A stretch of DNA of 64,000 nt, taken from the NCBI GenBank assembly GCA_023390115.1, contig JAEWDM010000036.1:29144-93143 (forward strand), written 5' to 3'. The translations under genes were made by a program, and so were the position numbers. Position 1 is the stretch's first letter. Each line of letters begins with the position of its first letter. The notes under the pieces are model-generated. The model saw only the letters and a list, made by a program, of their open reading frames with translations. It made no database searches and was not told the origin of the DNA. Shown here one piece after another: positions 26,675 to 35,741 of this stretch. Source of the stretch: Bacillota bacterium. Its GTDB lineage: Bacteria > Bacillota > Clostridia > Acetivibrionales > DSM-27016.

Positions 26675-28037
26675 GCATACCCTCCAGCCAGTCTACAAAT
26701 TGCTTTGCTGTTCTTGGGGAGCGCCCGTTATACCACAGCTCCCACTTTAACGCTTCCTTATGAAGGTATTCTTTATCAACAACGATTCCCCTTTTTTGTA
26801 CAAGGCCTTCCACTATATTCAGGAACTTATACTTGTCGGGGGAAGAGAATACCACAGTTATGCCGAACCTGTCCGCAAGAGAAAGCTTTTCCTGTATGGA
26901 GTCGGAAGCTCTTACCTCGTCATCATGGTTCAATGAGTGCAGGGCATGCCTGTCACTGAATTTTTCCTTTATGAGATGTCTTCTGTTGGAGGTGGCGTAT
27001 ATAAGCACATTATGGGGTCTGCTCTCAACTCCTCCCTCCAGTGCGGCTTTAAGTGCGGTATAGCTTTCCTCGCTGTCCTCAAAGGAAAGATCGTCTATAA
27101 AAATTATAAATTTTTGCATTCTCCTCTGCAGCATGCCCATTATCCTGGGAAAATCTATTAAAGCATTTTTAGGAATTTCAACAAGCCTTAGGCCCAGATT
27201 ATGGTACTCATTCAATATAGCCTTTACCGACGAGGATTTGCCTGTACCTCTGTCTCCGTAGAGAAGTACATTGTTTGCCGGGTATCCCTTTAAAAAATTA
27301 ACCGTGTTGTCTATGATCTCGGAGCGCTCCTCCTCGTAATCTATTAAATCCGACAGCCTTACCGGGTCAGGGGACTCAATTCCCCTCAGCCCGCCGGTGC
27401 TTCCGCTGCTGTCCCAAACAAAAGCACTGTACCGGCATACGTCTCCGCGCCCGTACTTATAATGAAAGCTGCAGAGGCGTTCAAGGCATTTGCTCCAGGA
27501 CTCGGATGAGTACAGAGCATCCATCAGGGGAGGTATATGCTGAAGGTATGGCCTGTCTTTGTATACCGGTTCAGAGCAGGCAGAATTCCATATGGGAAGC
27601 GCCTCTATTGCTTCCGTCTCAAAGGCTGACAAAGCCGATGACTTTAAAAGCAGCTTTCTTATATCTCCGCATGATACTGCGGAAATCATCTGTAGTGTGT
27701 CCAGGTCATTGGCGGCAGCCCTTAATACTTCTCTGTCCATTTCCTCAAAGCTCTGCTTTTCAGACATTGCGGAAAAGGGGTTGTCATCAAATATTATCCC
27801 TTCTATGATGTATTCTTTAAAGCAACTGTACCTTCCTGAGGACATTAAAGAAAAATACACATCGCTATACAGCTCTGCCGCTTCCAACAGATCGAAGCCC
27901 GGTGTGCCGATGTGCTTTACGAGCCTGTTAAAGGAGCTGATCGCAGGAGCTTTTTTCAGCCGCCTGTAAACTGAAAGAGAAGCCAGCGCAAAGGCAGCTT
28001 TCTTTGCAAGGCTTAAATCCGAATCTTTGTAATCCAT
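26649..28037 (-). CDS. DUF815 family AAA ATPase
   Basis: The 462-aa protein has an N-terminal helical region of about 200 residues and a C-terminal AAA-type ATPase domain with Walker A GDRGTGKSS near residue 262 and a Walker B-like FIIFIDDLSFED near 320. This is the DUF815 family, of unknown function, common in Clostridia. The start at 28037 (MDYKDSDLSL) follows GGAGGC; longer forms have no ribosome binding site. It is convergent with pgsA and divergent from the DUF5685 gene, with an extended -10 (TGTTATAAT) near 28075-28083 on this strand. Confidence 0.85.
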   Translation of the reverse strand: MDYKDSDLSLAKKAAFALASLSVYRRLKKAPAISSFNRLVKHIGTPGFDLLEAAELYSDVYFSLMSSGRYSCFKEYIIEGIIFDDNPFSAMSEKQSFEEMDREVLRAAANDLDTLQMISAVSCGDIRKLLLKSSALSAFETEAIEALPIWNSACSEPVYKDRPYLQHIPPLMDALYSSESWSKCLERLCSFHYKYGRGDVCRYSAFVWDSSGSTGGLRGIESPDPVRLSDLIDYEEERSEIIDNTVNFLKGYPANNVLLYGDRGTGKSSSVKAILNEYHNLGLRLVEIPKNALIDFPRIMGMLQRRMQKFIIFIDDLSFEDSEESYTALKAALEGGVESRPHNVLIYATSNRRHLIKEKFSDRHALHSLNHDDEVRASDSIQEKLSLADRFGITVVFSSPDKYKFLNIVEGLVQKRGIVVDKEYLHKEALKWELWYNGRSPRTAKQFVDWLEGMQKNRESSL

Positions 28038-28266
28038 TATGATGCCTCCGTAAAATTTTAAAATAGACAATGCTATTATAACATAAAACTTATATGGCAT
28101 GGGATGTAAAGAGCGCACAATATCCCAGCGTGCCGGGATTAGAATCCGCTTGGGCTTTATATATGTTTTTTGCAAAAGCAGCTATTTTATTTTTAGCACT
28201 GTTATGGTATTATAAATAAAATGTCTAAATTATTTGTACTTTTGTCTCTTTTGAAGGGAAGATTTA

Positions 28267-29193
28267 ATGTTCGGATATGTTTTACCGGATAAGCCGGAGC
28301 TTAAGGTAAGAGAATATGAGCTTTTCAGAGCATACTATTGTGGAGTATGCAAGTCTATAGCGAGAAGGCACGGACACATTCCCCGCCTCACGCTAAATTA
28401 TGATTCCGCTTTTTTGGCTTTACTGCTGTCCTCTGTTTCAGGCAGCAAATTAAATATTAAAAATGAAAGGTGTATCGTCCGGCCCGTCAATAGGAGATAT
28501 GTAATTAAAGACAGCGATCCTGTAGATTATGCCTCAGACATAAATATAATGCTTGCGTATTATAGCTTAAGAGATAACTGGAGGGATGAAAAATCAGTTG
28601 CTTCGGCGGCGGCGGCGGCAGTACTGAAAAGGGTCTTCGGGAGACTGAAAAGAAAATACACTGATAAATGCGCTGTGATTGAAGAAAGGCTGCAGGAGCT
28701 CTCGGAGCTTGAAAAGCAGCGATGTGCTTCGGTCGACAGAGCTGCCGAGCCTTTTGCAAGGCTTATGGAGGAGATAACAGCGTACAGCCCCGCATGCAGG
28801 AATAAAAAGGATGCGGGGATACTCAGGCGTATGGGCTATAATTTGGGGAAGTGGATTTATATTATAGATGCTTACGATGATATAGAGGATGATATTAAAA
28901 AAAACAGCTATAATCCCTTTTTATATCAATACAGGTATGAGGGGGAAGATATACAGGTGTTTAAGCAACGGATAAGGGATAGGGTTGAATTTAACCTTAC
29001 ATACACTTTAAGCCAGATGTCGGAGGCCTATGAGCTGTTGGATATAAAAGGCGGGAGCCCGGAGCAGGGCAGTGCGGAAAATAAATCCCGGCTTCCGGAC
29101 ATTATTGAAAATATAATTTATATGGGAATGCTAAAAAAGACAGAGCAAATACTTGGAATAAGGAGTTGTGAAAAATTTGAAAAATCCATATGA
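28267..29193 (+). CDS. DUF5685 family protein
   Basis: The 308-aa protein begins MFGYVLPDKPELKVREYELF and has an early CGVCKSIARRHG cysteine pair near residue 27, then a mostly helical body with YDDIEDDIKKNSYNPF near 218. The DUF5685 family has no known function. The pattern of Asp-rich helices recalls polyprenyl-synthase-like all-helical folds, but I do not claim it. It overlaps the J-domain gene by 17 bp and probably works with it. Confidence 0.8.
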   Translation: MFGYVLPDKPELKVREYELFRAYYCGVCKSIARRHGHIPRLTLNYDSAFLALLLSSVSGSKLNIKNERCIVRPVNRRYVIKDSDPVDYASDINIMLAYYSLRDNWRDEKSVASAAAAAVLKRVFGRLKRKYTDKCAVIEERLQELSELEKQRCASVDRAAEPFARLMEEITAYSPACRNKKDAGILRRMGYNLGKWIYIIDAYDDIEDDIKKNSYNPFLYQYRYEGEDIQVFKQRIRDRVEFNLTYTLSQMSEAYELLDIKGGSPEQGSAENKSRLPDIIENIIYMGMLKKTEQILGIRSCEKFEKSI

Positions 29194-29791
29194 GATATTG
29201 GGAATAAAAGAGGGTGCGAGTCAGGAGGAAATAAAAAAGGCCTATAGAGAGCTGGTGAAAAAATACCATCCCGACCAGCACCATGACAACCCCTTATATG
29301 ATCTGGCAGAGGATAAGCTGAGAGAAATAAACGAAGCATACGAATACCTTACAAAAAACGGAGGCCCGAGGGGCGGAGGAAGCTGGAGCGGCGAAGCGGG
29401 AGGCAACGGAGGCGGCAGGCACTCCGGTGATTTTTACAGCACCATTAAGATGCATATTCAATCGGGCAATATAGCTGCTGCGGAGCAAATGCTTAACAGC
29501 TCCGGCGATCGCTCTGCCGAGTGGTATTATTTAAGCGGTCTGGTATTTCTGCGCAAGGGCTGGTACGATGAGGCATACTCCAGCATACAGAGGGCAGTTA
29601 ATATGGAACCCGGCAACTTTGAATACAGGGATGCATTGAATAAAATAAACATGACGAACAGGACCTACAGGGGGAATGCTGCGGGCAGAGGATACGGACA
29701 GGGGCCGGATTTGTGCACCATGTGCCAGTGCCTGTGGTGCTCCGACTGCTGCTGTGAGTGTGCCGGAGGAGATCTTATAGAGTGTTGCTAA
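29177..29791 (+). CDS. J-domain protein with TPR-like segment and Cys-rich tail
   Basis: The roughly 204-aa protein has an N-terminal J domain (NPYEILGIKEGASQEEIKKA, then a YHPD motif, the HPD tripeptide), a Gly/Ser linker, a TPR-like pair of helices around residues 95-150 and a tail with ten Cys residues (CTMCQCLWCSDCCCEC, later ECC). The HPD motif should stimulate DnaK. It is not DnaJ itself, since the CxxCxGxG zinc repeats are absent. The start is uncertain: TTG 29177 is spaced better from GGAG than GTG 29168. It overlaps the DUF5685 gene. Confidence 0.8.
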   Translation: MKNPYEILGIKEGASQEEIKKAYRELVKKYHPDQHHDNPLYDLAEDKLREINEAYEYLTKNGGPRGGGSWSGEAGGNGGGRHSGDFYSTIKMHIQSGNIAAAEQMLNSSGDRSAEWYYLSGLVFLRKGWYDEAYSSIQRAVNMEPGNFEYRDALNKINMTNRTYRGNAAGRGYGQGPDLCTMCQCLWCSDCCCECAGGDLIECC

Positions 29792-29846
29792 TTGTTGCTA
29801 ATTACCGTTGATTTATATAAAAGTATTCTATTGATAGAGGTTATAT

Positions 29847-30389
29847 ATGCGTAATCGAAGAGATATTACAAATAATTTTTCCGCAAAAAGGATAGCACTG
29901 AGCGGCATATTGATTGCTCTCACCGTTATAACCCTGCTTTTCGCTTCGGTCATGCCGACAGGCCGGCTGTCGCTGTATGCGCTCAGCTCCTTTTTCGTTT
30001 CTATTATCATAGTTGAATACGGGGTGAAATGGGGATGGGCTTTTTTTGCAGCCTCATCTCTTGCGGCACTGGCGGTGATACCCGTCAAAATACGTACTGT
30101 GCCGTATATCATATTTTTTGGGGTTTACGGAATTATAAAGCTTTATATTGAAAAGCTGAATAATATTGTGCTGGAATATATTCTAAAGCTTTTATATTTC
30201 AACCTGTGCCTGGCTGCTTCGGTGTATTTGTTTAAGGAGCTTTTCATTCAGGGGGCATGGACGGATCTGGATTTTCCATGGTGGATTATAGTGGCGGGAC
30301 TTGAAATAATATTTCTGATATATGACTATGTCTATACGCTTTTCATACAGTACTACAGGATGAGGCTTAAAAGGATAATTAAGCTTTAG
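29847..30389 (+). CDS. Predicted membrane protein, five or six segments
   Basis: The 180-aa protein has hydrophobic segments around residues 15-35, 43-60, 65-85, 90-105, 115-130 and 145-165, and a basic C-terminus. I recognise no family motif; the general form resembles small substrate-binding membrane subunits, but the sequence gives no specific support for that. It stands 55 bp after the J-domain gene and 35 bp before the 3D-domain gene. Confidence 0.65.
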   Translation: MRNRRDITNNFSAKRIALSGILIALTVITLLFASVMPTGRLSLYALSSFFVSIIIVEYGVKWGWAFFAASSLAALAVIPVKIRTVPYIIFFGVYGIIKLYIEKLNNIVLEYILKLLYFNLCLAASVYLFKELFIQGAWTDLDFPWWIIVAGLEIIFLIYDYVYTLFIQYYRMRLKRIIKL

Positions 30390-30424
30390 CCTTATAATCA
30401 TAATAAATACATAAGAGGAGAAAT

Positions 30425-31093
30425 ATGAAGCGTAAATCTGCCGCATTCAGACTTATATATATAATACTGATTGAGCTGATTTTTATCGACTTGATATTGA
30501 TTGGATGCTTTGTTAAAAAAATAAACACAGACAGGCACTATGAAGGGAATATAGCCGGGGTACCGGCTGCTGTTGCCGGAACATTGGCCGTGAAGGAAGC
30601 GGCTGGCGCAGCGAATGAGCCTGCCGGGGAAGCTGTAAATATGGGCTACCCGTATAAGTATCAGGATGCTTTAATAAAGGAGCTGTCTCAAAGCATTTTT
30701 TTACAGGGGATTAACGCTGAGCTCTTTAAATACAGGGAAAATAATAATAAAATGGATTTCATAGCCACTGTCTATGATTTGTCCTATGAGTGCTGCGGGA
30801 AATACCCGTCTCATCCTGAATACGGAATTACCTTCAGTGGAGCAAGGGCAATTAAAGGCAGAACGGTGGCGGTAGACCCCGAAGTCATACCCTTGGGAAG
30901 CGAAATATATATAGAATTTACCGAGCCCTATACCGGGATGAACGGATGGTATAAGGCTGAGGATATAGGAAGCAGGGTTCGGGGCAATGTAGTGGATGTG
31001 TTTATGGGGGAGTCTGCATCTGCCGAAATGGAAAGCTTCGGACGCAGAAAGGTTAAGGTGCAGATAAAGAATTACAACGGAAATATGAAATAA
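30425..31093 (+). CDS. 3D-domain cell-wall protein
   Basis: The 222-aa protein has an N-terminal membrane anchor (residues 10-30), an Ala-rich linker and a C-terminal 3D domain with GRTVAVDPEVIPLGSEIYIE and YKAEDIGSRVRGNVVDVFMG, the three conserved aspartates of the fold. 3D domains are double-psi beta barrels related to MltA and usually act on peptidoglycan. The start at ATG 30425 follows AGAGGAG. It is likely anchored outside the cytoplasmic membrane. Confidence 0.85.
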   Translation: MKRKSAAFRLIYIILIELIFIDLILIGCFVKKINTDRHYEGNIAGVPAAVAGTLAVKEAAGAANEPAGEAVNMGYPYKYQDALIKELSQSIFLQGINAELFKYRENNNKMDFIATVYDLSYECCGKYPSHPEYGITFSGARAIKGRTVAVDPEVIPLGSEIYIEFTEPYTGMNGWYKAEDIGSRVRGNVVDVFMGESASAEMESFGRRKVKVQIKNYNGNMK

Positions 31094-31160
31094 AAGGGTT
31101 GAAAAGCCTTCTTCTATATATTACAATATTTGGTAATAAATAAGAGAAGGATGAAGATGA

Positions 31161-31451
31161 ATGTTCAATATAGAGTCATATTCCATCGGAGTTTTTATTA
31201 TAGTTTTAATATCAGGCTGTGCTGTAAATTTTATAAGGCAGCATTATATAATTCAGTTGACCGGAATAGCCGTGCTCTTTACATGTACGGTTTTGCGGCT
31301 GGCACATTTTGTAAATACCAATATGTATACCAGCTTAATAGATGCATATAACATTTCCCTCCCCATGCTTTCGGGAATTTCTGCCTGTCTTGTGAGCATG
31401 GCCTTAGGCTTCTGGATATTTCCCGTCATACGCAAAAAAAGGCTAAAGTAA
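31161..31451 (+). CDS. Small membrane protein
   Basis: The 96-aa protein has three hydrophobic segments (about residues 8-25, 30-50, 68-90) and a basic end. No family is recognised. The ribosome binding site GAGAAGG is about 11 nt upstream, so the call rests mostly on the length, the codon use and the membrane pattern. Confidence 0.5.
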   Translation: MFNIESYSIGVFIIVLISGCAVNFIRQHYIIQLTGIAVLFTCTVLRLAHFVNTNMYTSLIDAYNISLPMLSGISACLVSMALGFWIFPVIRKKRLK

Positions 31452-31663
31452 TTTATTACTAAAGTGATTTATTACTCAAGGTAATTTGTCCCAAGTCTGC
31501 TCTCAACATCAGGATTTGCCGGCGTGTAAAAAATTACATGGAGGATTCGGCTTCTTTTTATCGAAATATTATGTTAACCTGTTTGTGAATCCTTATTCTT
31601 TATGAATTCTTAATTCATAGATAAGCAGGGTTACTAATATTTTTTGGAGGTGATTTTTCGGCG
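31452..31663. promoter_or_regulatory. Leader region of the amidase gene with a palindrome
   Basis: It contains two ATTTATTACT repeats near 31452-31478 and a perfect palindrome TATGAATT-CTT-AATTCATA at 31601-31619, 45 bp before the amidase start. It may be an operator; no promoter is certain. Confidence 0.35.
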
Positions 31664-32692
31664 GTGAAAACCAAGAGGTCGTTTTTATTACTTATTGTGC
31701 TTTGCTTGCTGACCACAGTATTATACCCCCAATTTACCGAAGCGGCGTCCACCTATTATAAATCAAGTGCGATAATACTTGCAAACGGACAAAAGCTAAG
31801 CCTTGAAAGACAGCCTGTGAATGTCAACGGAAGAGTGCTTGTACCTGCGAGGACTGTATTTTCAAAGCTGGGGGCAAGAATTGACTGGTATTCCTCAAGC
31901 GGAAAGGTTTATGTGGTTACCGGTAACAAAAAAATAGAAATGAAAATCGGAAGCAGCAGCGTGAGCATTAATGGCTCAAGCACAAAAATGGACACCTGTC
32001 CCGTTCTTGTAAATGGTACTGTTATGGTGCCCTTGAGGCAGGTGGCAGAAGCCCTTGGAGCAGAACTTAAAATCAGCGGCTCCAACATAGACATAACATT
32101 TAAGGGCGGGTCGGAGCAGGACGGCAAAATGCAGGGGTATAAAGTGGTTATAGACGCAGGTCACGGGGGAGCGAACCCCGGAGCGGTGGTTGGGGGAACT
32201 TCGGAGGAGTCGCTGAACCTGGATATAGCCAACAGGCTCAACGGGCTTTTGACAAAAGAGGGGATAACAACATACATGACAAGGGAAAAGGATGTCGATG
32301 TGGGGCTGTACGACAGATCAGGACTTGCAAACAAGGTGAATGCCGATCTGCTTATAAGCATACACAACAACACACATTCCAACACCAGTATTTCAGGAAG
32401 CATGAGCCTGTATTATCCCGGTGACAGCAAGACAAACGGAAAGCTTACCTCAAAGAGCTTCGCTTCAATAGTACAGAATAAATTAACGGGTATACTGGGA
32501 ACAAAGGATTTAGGAATAATTGAGCGTCCAAACCTGGCTGTTTTGAGAACGTCAAATATGCCGGCGGTTATAGCCGAGGTGGCATACATGACTAACAGCA
32601 AGGAGCTTGCAAAGCTGAATACCTCCGAGTACAGGCAGGCCGCGGCTCAAGCATTAAGGGATGCCGTAATTGAGGCGCTGAACAAAATATAA
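31664..32692 (+). CDS. N-acetylmuramoyl-L-alanine amidase (Amidase_3) with copper amine oxidase-like N-domain
   Basis: The 342-aa secreted protein has a signal peptide (about residues 1-28), a copper-amine-oxidase N-terminal-like substrate-binding domain (residues 35-145, with VPARTVFSKLGA and VMVPLRQVAEALGA) and a C-terminal Amidase_3 domain. Zinc ligands are visible in VVIDAGHGG, in the ESLNLDIANRL helix and in LLISIHNN; the catalytic Glu lies in PAVIAEVAYMTN. It cuts the bond between muramic acid and the stem peptide. It starts at GTG 31664 after GGAGGTGA and ends with a terminator. Confidence 0.92.
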   Translation: MKTKRSFLLLIVLCLLTTVLYPQFTEAASTYYKSSAIILANGQKLSLERQPVNVNGRVLVPARTVFSKLGARIDWYSSSGKVYVVTGNKKIEMKIGSSSVSINGSSTKMDTCPVLVNGTVMVPLRQVAEALGAELKISGSNIDITFKGGSEQDGKMQGYKVVIDAGHGGANPGAVVGGTSEESLNLDIANRLNGLLTKEGITTYMTREKDVDVGLYDRSGLANKVNADLLISIHNNTHSNTSISGSMSLYYPGDSKTNGKLTSKSFASIVQNKLTGILGTKDLGIIERPNLAVLRTSNMPAVIAEVAYMTNSKELAKLNTSEYRQAAAQALRDAVIEALNKI

Positions 32693-32745
32693 AAATGCCG
32701 CCAACGGTCATAGTGAGAAGCTTATTGCTTTACTGCAGAAACCCT

Positions 32746-32783
32746 GCGCAGAAACCTTTCTAGGTGATCTGCGCCTTTTTTTT
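32746..32783 (+). terminator. Terminator after the amidase gene
   Basis: GCGCAGA and TCTGCGC pair around a 15-nt loop, followed by a run of eight T. Confidence 0.85.
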
Positions 32784-32969
32784 AACAAGGCAATTGATTT
32801 TTAAGCGGGAAGGATATATAATGTAAGAATATGAAGCTAATCAACAAAAGCATACTAAATCACAAGTATATATTATCACAAAAATATATTTATGTCAATA
32901 GGCAATTTCAAATATAAATATTTTTAATTAATTTTACTTCATATATTAAATGCTTTGGAGGTGGCTGCT

Positions 32970-33464
32970 ATGACATTTGATTTGATGCTGTTTTCCGGCG
33001 GCCTGTTGGAAAAACAGGCTGTTTCGGAAATAATAAAATGCAATGAAATTACACTGCGCTACGGGTTGGTTTTATCGGAGCAGCAGGCAAGGGAACTGGT
33101 AGAGACACGGGGCAACTCTCTCAAAAGCAGCGGAAGGATAGAATTTGGCGGAGGCGTTATAGATAAGCTTATTACCGAGTTCTGCGATTCCCCTTATATC
33201 TTTCAGAGTAATTATTCCGAGGTAATGCATGAACTGATAGAAATATTTTATTATTACAAAAATGAAACCCTTGACCTGATGAGCGATGATGAGTTAATCA
33301 GCTTTATGAAAAGCTGCTTCGACGGGAAATGCCAGGGCTCGCTTGAGCTGTTAAAGATGAGGGAGCTTGAAAAGATGGCCCGGAATATAAGATTCGGCTA
33401 TGATCCCGGGCATCGGGACGAAGAGGATGCGGATGCGGAGGAGGACGAGGATGAGCAATATTGA
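32970..33464 (+). CDS. DUF6323 family protein
   Basis: The 164-aa protein is mostly helical, with the run LSEQQARELVETRGNSLKSS near residue 35 and an acidic tail (HRDEEDADAEEDEDEQY). I place it in DUF6323, of unknown function, always found next to DUF6179. The ATG at 32970 follows GGAGGTGG. Its last 14 bp overlap the start of the next gene, which indicates translational coupling. Confidence 0.7.
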   Translation: MTFDLMLFSGGLLEKQAVSEIIKCNEITLRYGLVLSEQQARELVETRGNSLKSSGRIEFGGGVIDKLITEFCDSPYIFQSNYSEVMHELIEIFYYYKNETLDLMSDDELISFMKSCFDGKCQGSLELLKMRELEKMARNIRFGYDPGHRDEEDADAEEDEDEQY

Positions 33465-34812
33465 GAGGTTCCGTTTAATTAATGATGAGCTGCTGAGCGG
33501 AGAATTCTACTTCCAGTCGCTGGTTGAACAGGCTTTTAAGCAAGGGCTTATTGATGATTGTGCTATGGAAAGCATTCAAATGCAGAGCATACGGCTTTTG
33601 GCCGAAAGGACGGAGCGCTTCAACAAGGGCGACAGCAGCTCAGTGAGAATAGAGAGAGCACAGTCTATTATGGCTTCTAATTTCTATACCATGAGTATAT
33701 ATTTAAAATCTCTGCCCGATGCCGACGCGGCTGTTGCAGAGATTAAAGGCACACCCGTTTCAGAAATATATAAAAAAGGAAGGAGAATGCTTGACATAAA
33801 GCTTCATTCTGCAAAGCATTTTTATTCCATTATATGCCGCAATAAAATACAGACACCTAATCATGATTACAATGCTACAATAGATGAAGGCATAAAAAGC
33901 TTCTTTTATACTTATGACGCGGATTTTGCGGCACATGAAATTATACCTGTTATTGATTACCCCTTAAGCACTCCTGTTGCAGATTTGGCGGGGCTTGAAT
34001 ATATACAGAGGTATCTGGGGAATTTACAGCTTGAAAACCTGTTCTGCTCAAAGTTTGATGCTGCTGCAATACACCGGGTTATGCTGGGATATGACACAGG
34101 CTACGGAGAGCTGCTGATTAACATTTATCAGCAGGTACTGTCCCAGGCCCTGGGGTGTGCGCTTTTACACAAAAATATTTCACGCCTTGAGATTTTACAC
34201 TGTGATGCACAAAAGCTGGAGCAGCTTTTTGCGGGAAAATCCAGGGAAGAAATACATTGCCTTATTTCGGACGCAGCTTGTGTCCTCTGCAGGACTTTAG
34301 GCATTACCAGTAATGGTCCGGAAAAATATATCCGGGAGACTTTGCCTGAAATATCGTCAAGAATATATAATGCAGCAGGAAGCGGCGCTCTTTCGAGGGT
34401 GATTGTTATTCCGCAGGAGCAGGATTGCTGTGAAACTTTGCGTTATTCTGCGGGAGAAAAAATGGATGATGAGAAGTATCGCGGACTCATTGAGGAAATA
34501 TTGCAATGCAGGTATGCCCAAGATAAGCTTGAAATTATTAAAAATAATATAAAATCACTGGAGGACATTGAGGATGTACTTGTCGATGCTGAATTGGATG
34601 AGACTGAAGCCTTTGAGGTTTTAAAGCTGCTTGGAGAGGCAGAGCTTTCGGTATTGATCGGGCGCCATATATATGGCACGGAGATTGAGGCAGTCGATTG
34701 CTCCGATAGGGGAAAAAGGCTTCATCAATATTTGTCCCGCTACTTATTATGCCTGCCTTCTGAAATTCGGGAGGAGGTTAAAAGGCTTGCAGGCAGCATA
34801 AAGGAGGTTTAA
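33451..34812 (+). CDS. DUF6179 family protein
   Basis: The 453-aa protein is a large helical, apparently cytoplasmic protein without a signal peptide or membrane segment. It begins MSNIERFRLINDELLSGEFY and I place it in DUF6179. No catalytic motif is evident. The start at ATG 33451 is set by GGAGGACGAGG, which lies inside the acidic coding tail of the upstream gene. It is followed 136 bp later by a DUF3842 gene. Confidence 0.7.
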   Translation: MSNIERFRLINDELLSGEFYFQSLVEQAFKQGLIDDCAMESIQMQSIRLLAERTERFNKGDSSSVRIERAQSIMASNFYTMSIYLKSLPDADAAVAEIKGTPVSEIYKKGRRMLDIKLHSAKHFYSIICRNKIQTPNHDYNATIDEGIKSFFYTYDADFAAHEIIPVIDYPLSTPVADLAGLEYIQRYLGNLQLENLFCSKFDAAAIHRVMLGYDTGYGELLINIYQQVLSQALGCALLHKNISRLEILHCDAQKLEQLFAGKSREEIHCLISDAACVLCRTLGITSNGPEKYIRETLPEISSRIYNAAGSGALSRVIVIPQEQDCCETLRYSAGEKMDDEKYRGLIEEILQCRYAQDKLEIIKNNIKSLEDIEDVLVDAELDETEAFEVLKLLGEAELSVLIGRHIYGTEIEAVDCSDRGKRLHQYLSRYLLCLPSEIREEVKRLAGSIKEV

Positions 34813-34948
34813 GCCAATAATCCACATTATATATTGATTATATAAGAAAATATATTTATAATAGTGCGGAGAGGCTGTGTTGTTATACCTGCAATTGAAT
34901 TTAAAAAGTTATAAAAACTTTACTGCTGCTTTTTTAAGGAGGGCCATA

Positions 34949-35365
34949 ATGAAAATTGCTGTAATAGACGGTCAGGGCGGTGGAATAGGCAGAGCTGTTG
35001 TTGAAAAAATACGTAAGGAGTTGCCTCCCGAAACTGAGGTAATGGCGCTTGGAACCAATGCGATGGCTACAATGCTGATGCTGAAGGCAGGTGCCAATGA
35101 AGGCGCTTCGGGAGAAAATGCTGTAATATATAATTCGGCAAAGGCTGACATTATAATAGGGGTAGTGGGAATAATTGTGGCCAATTCGATGATGGGGGAA
35201 CTGACTCCCGGCATGGCAAGAGCGATAGCGGAGTCTCCCGCGAAGAAATGCTTAATTCCTCTCAACAGGTGCAATGTCGAAATAGTGGGAGTCAAAAGCG
35301 AGCCCTTGCCTTATTATATAGATGAAGCGGTTTCAATGGTGAAAAAGCACCTCTTAAGCTTTTAA
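34949..35365 (+). CDS. DUF3842 family Rossmann-like protein
   Basis: The 138-aa protein begins MKIAVIDGQGGGIGRAVVEK, a glycine-rich nucleotide-binding-like loop, and continues ALGTNAMATMLMLKAGANEG and IIIGVVGIIVANSMMGELTP. It is the DUF3842 family; ligand and role are unknown. The start at ATG 34949 follows AAGGAGGGCC. The position after DUF6323-DUF6179 suggests a joint role. Confidence 0.85.
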   Translation: MKIAVIDGQGGGIGRAVVEKIRKELPPETEVMALGTNAMATMLMLKAGANEGASGENAVIYNSAKADIIIGVVGIIVANSMMGELTPGMARAIAESPAKKCLIPLNRCNVEIVGVKSEPLPYYIDEAVSMVKKHLLSF

Positions 35366-35437
35366 ATGTATTTAGGGCTTTTGGCATAGCCCGGACAGTG
35401 CTTTAAGGCAAGCATTGCCCGGCCGGCGTATTCCCTT

Positions 35438-35650
35438 TTACTGGAGCATATAAAAAAAGCCCGAGAGGTTTTCGTGAAGTATGTCAGGGTCTATCTTGCC
35501 CCTTTGGACATCCCTGTATATGTCGTTATAAACCGCATAGGCCCTCTCCATGTGCTGCTTTTGATCTAAGGAAAGCTGAGGGTTCTTTATAAATGCGTCT
35601 ATGTCGTCGATATATCCTTTTATTATCTCAATCTTCTGCTGGTCTGTCAT
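35438..35650 (-). CDS. Small hypothetical protein
   Basis: The 70-aa protein begins MTDQQKIEIIKGYIDDIDAF and is charged and helical. No family is recognised. The start at 35650 (reverse strand) follows GGAGGAATGGGCT, a good site. It is convergent with the DUF3842 gene; the interval 35366-35437 holds a hairpin (CAGTGCTT/AAGCATTG) without a T-run. Confidence 0.65.
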   Translation of the reverse strand: MTDQQKIEIIKGYIDDIDAFIKNPQLSLDQKQHMERAYAVYNDIYRDVQRGKIDPDILHENLSGFFYMLQ

Positions 35651-35741
35651 AGCCCATTCCTCCAAAAATAATTGTTATTAATATTTTAACCCGCGCAGAG
35701 CATAATTATCATGCAAAGCATGATTTTAATAATACTGTATT

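Noticed and set aside
26705..27161. Plus-strand frames opposite the DUF815 gene
   Set aside because: They are shadows of the reverse-strand ATPase gene, which has clear Walker motifs and a good start.
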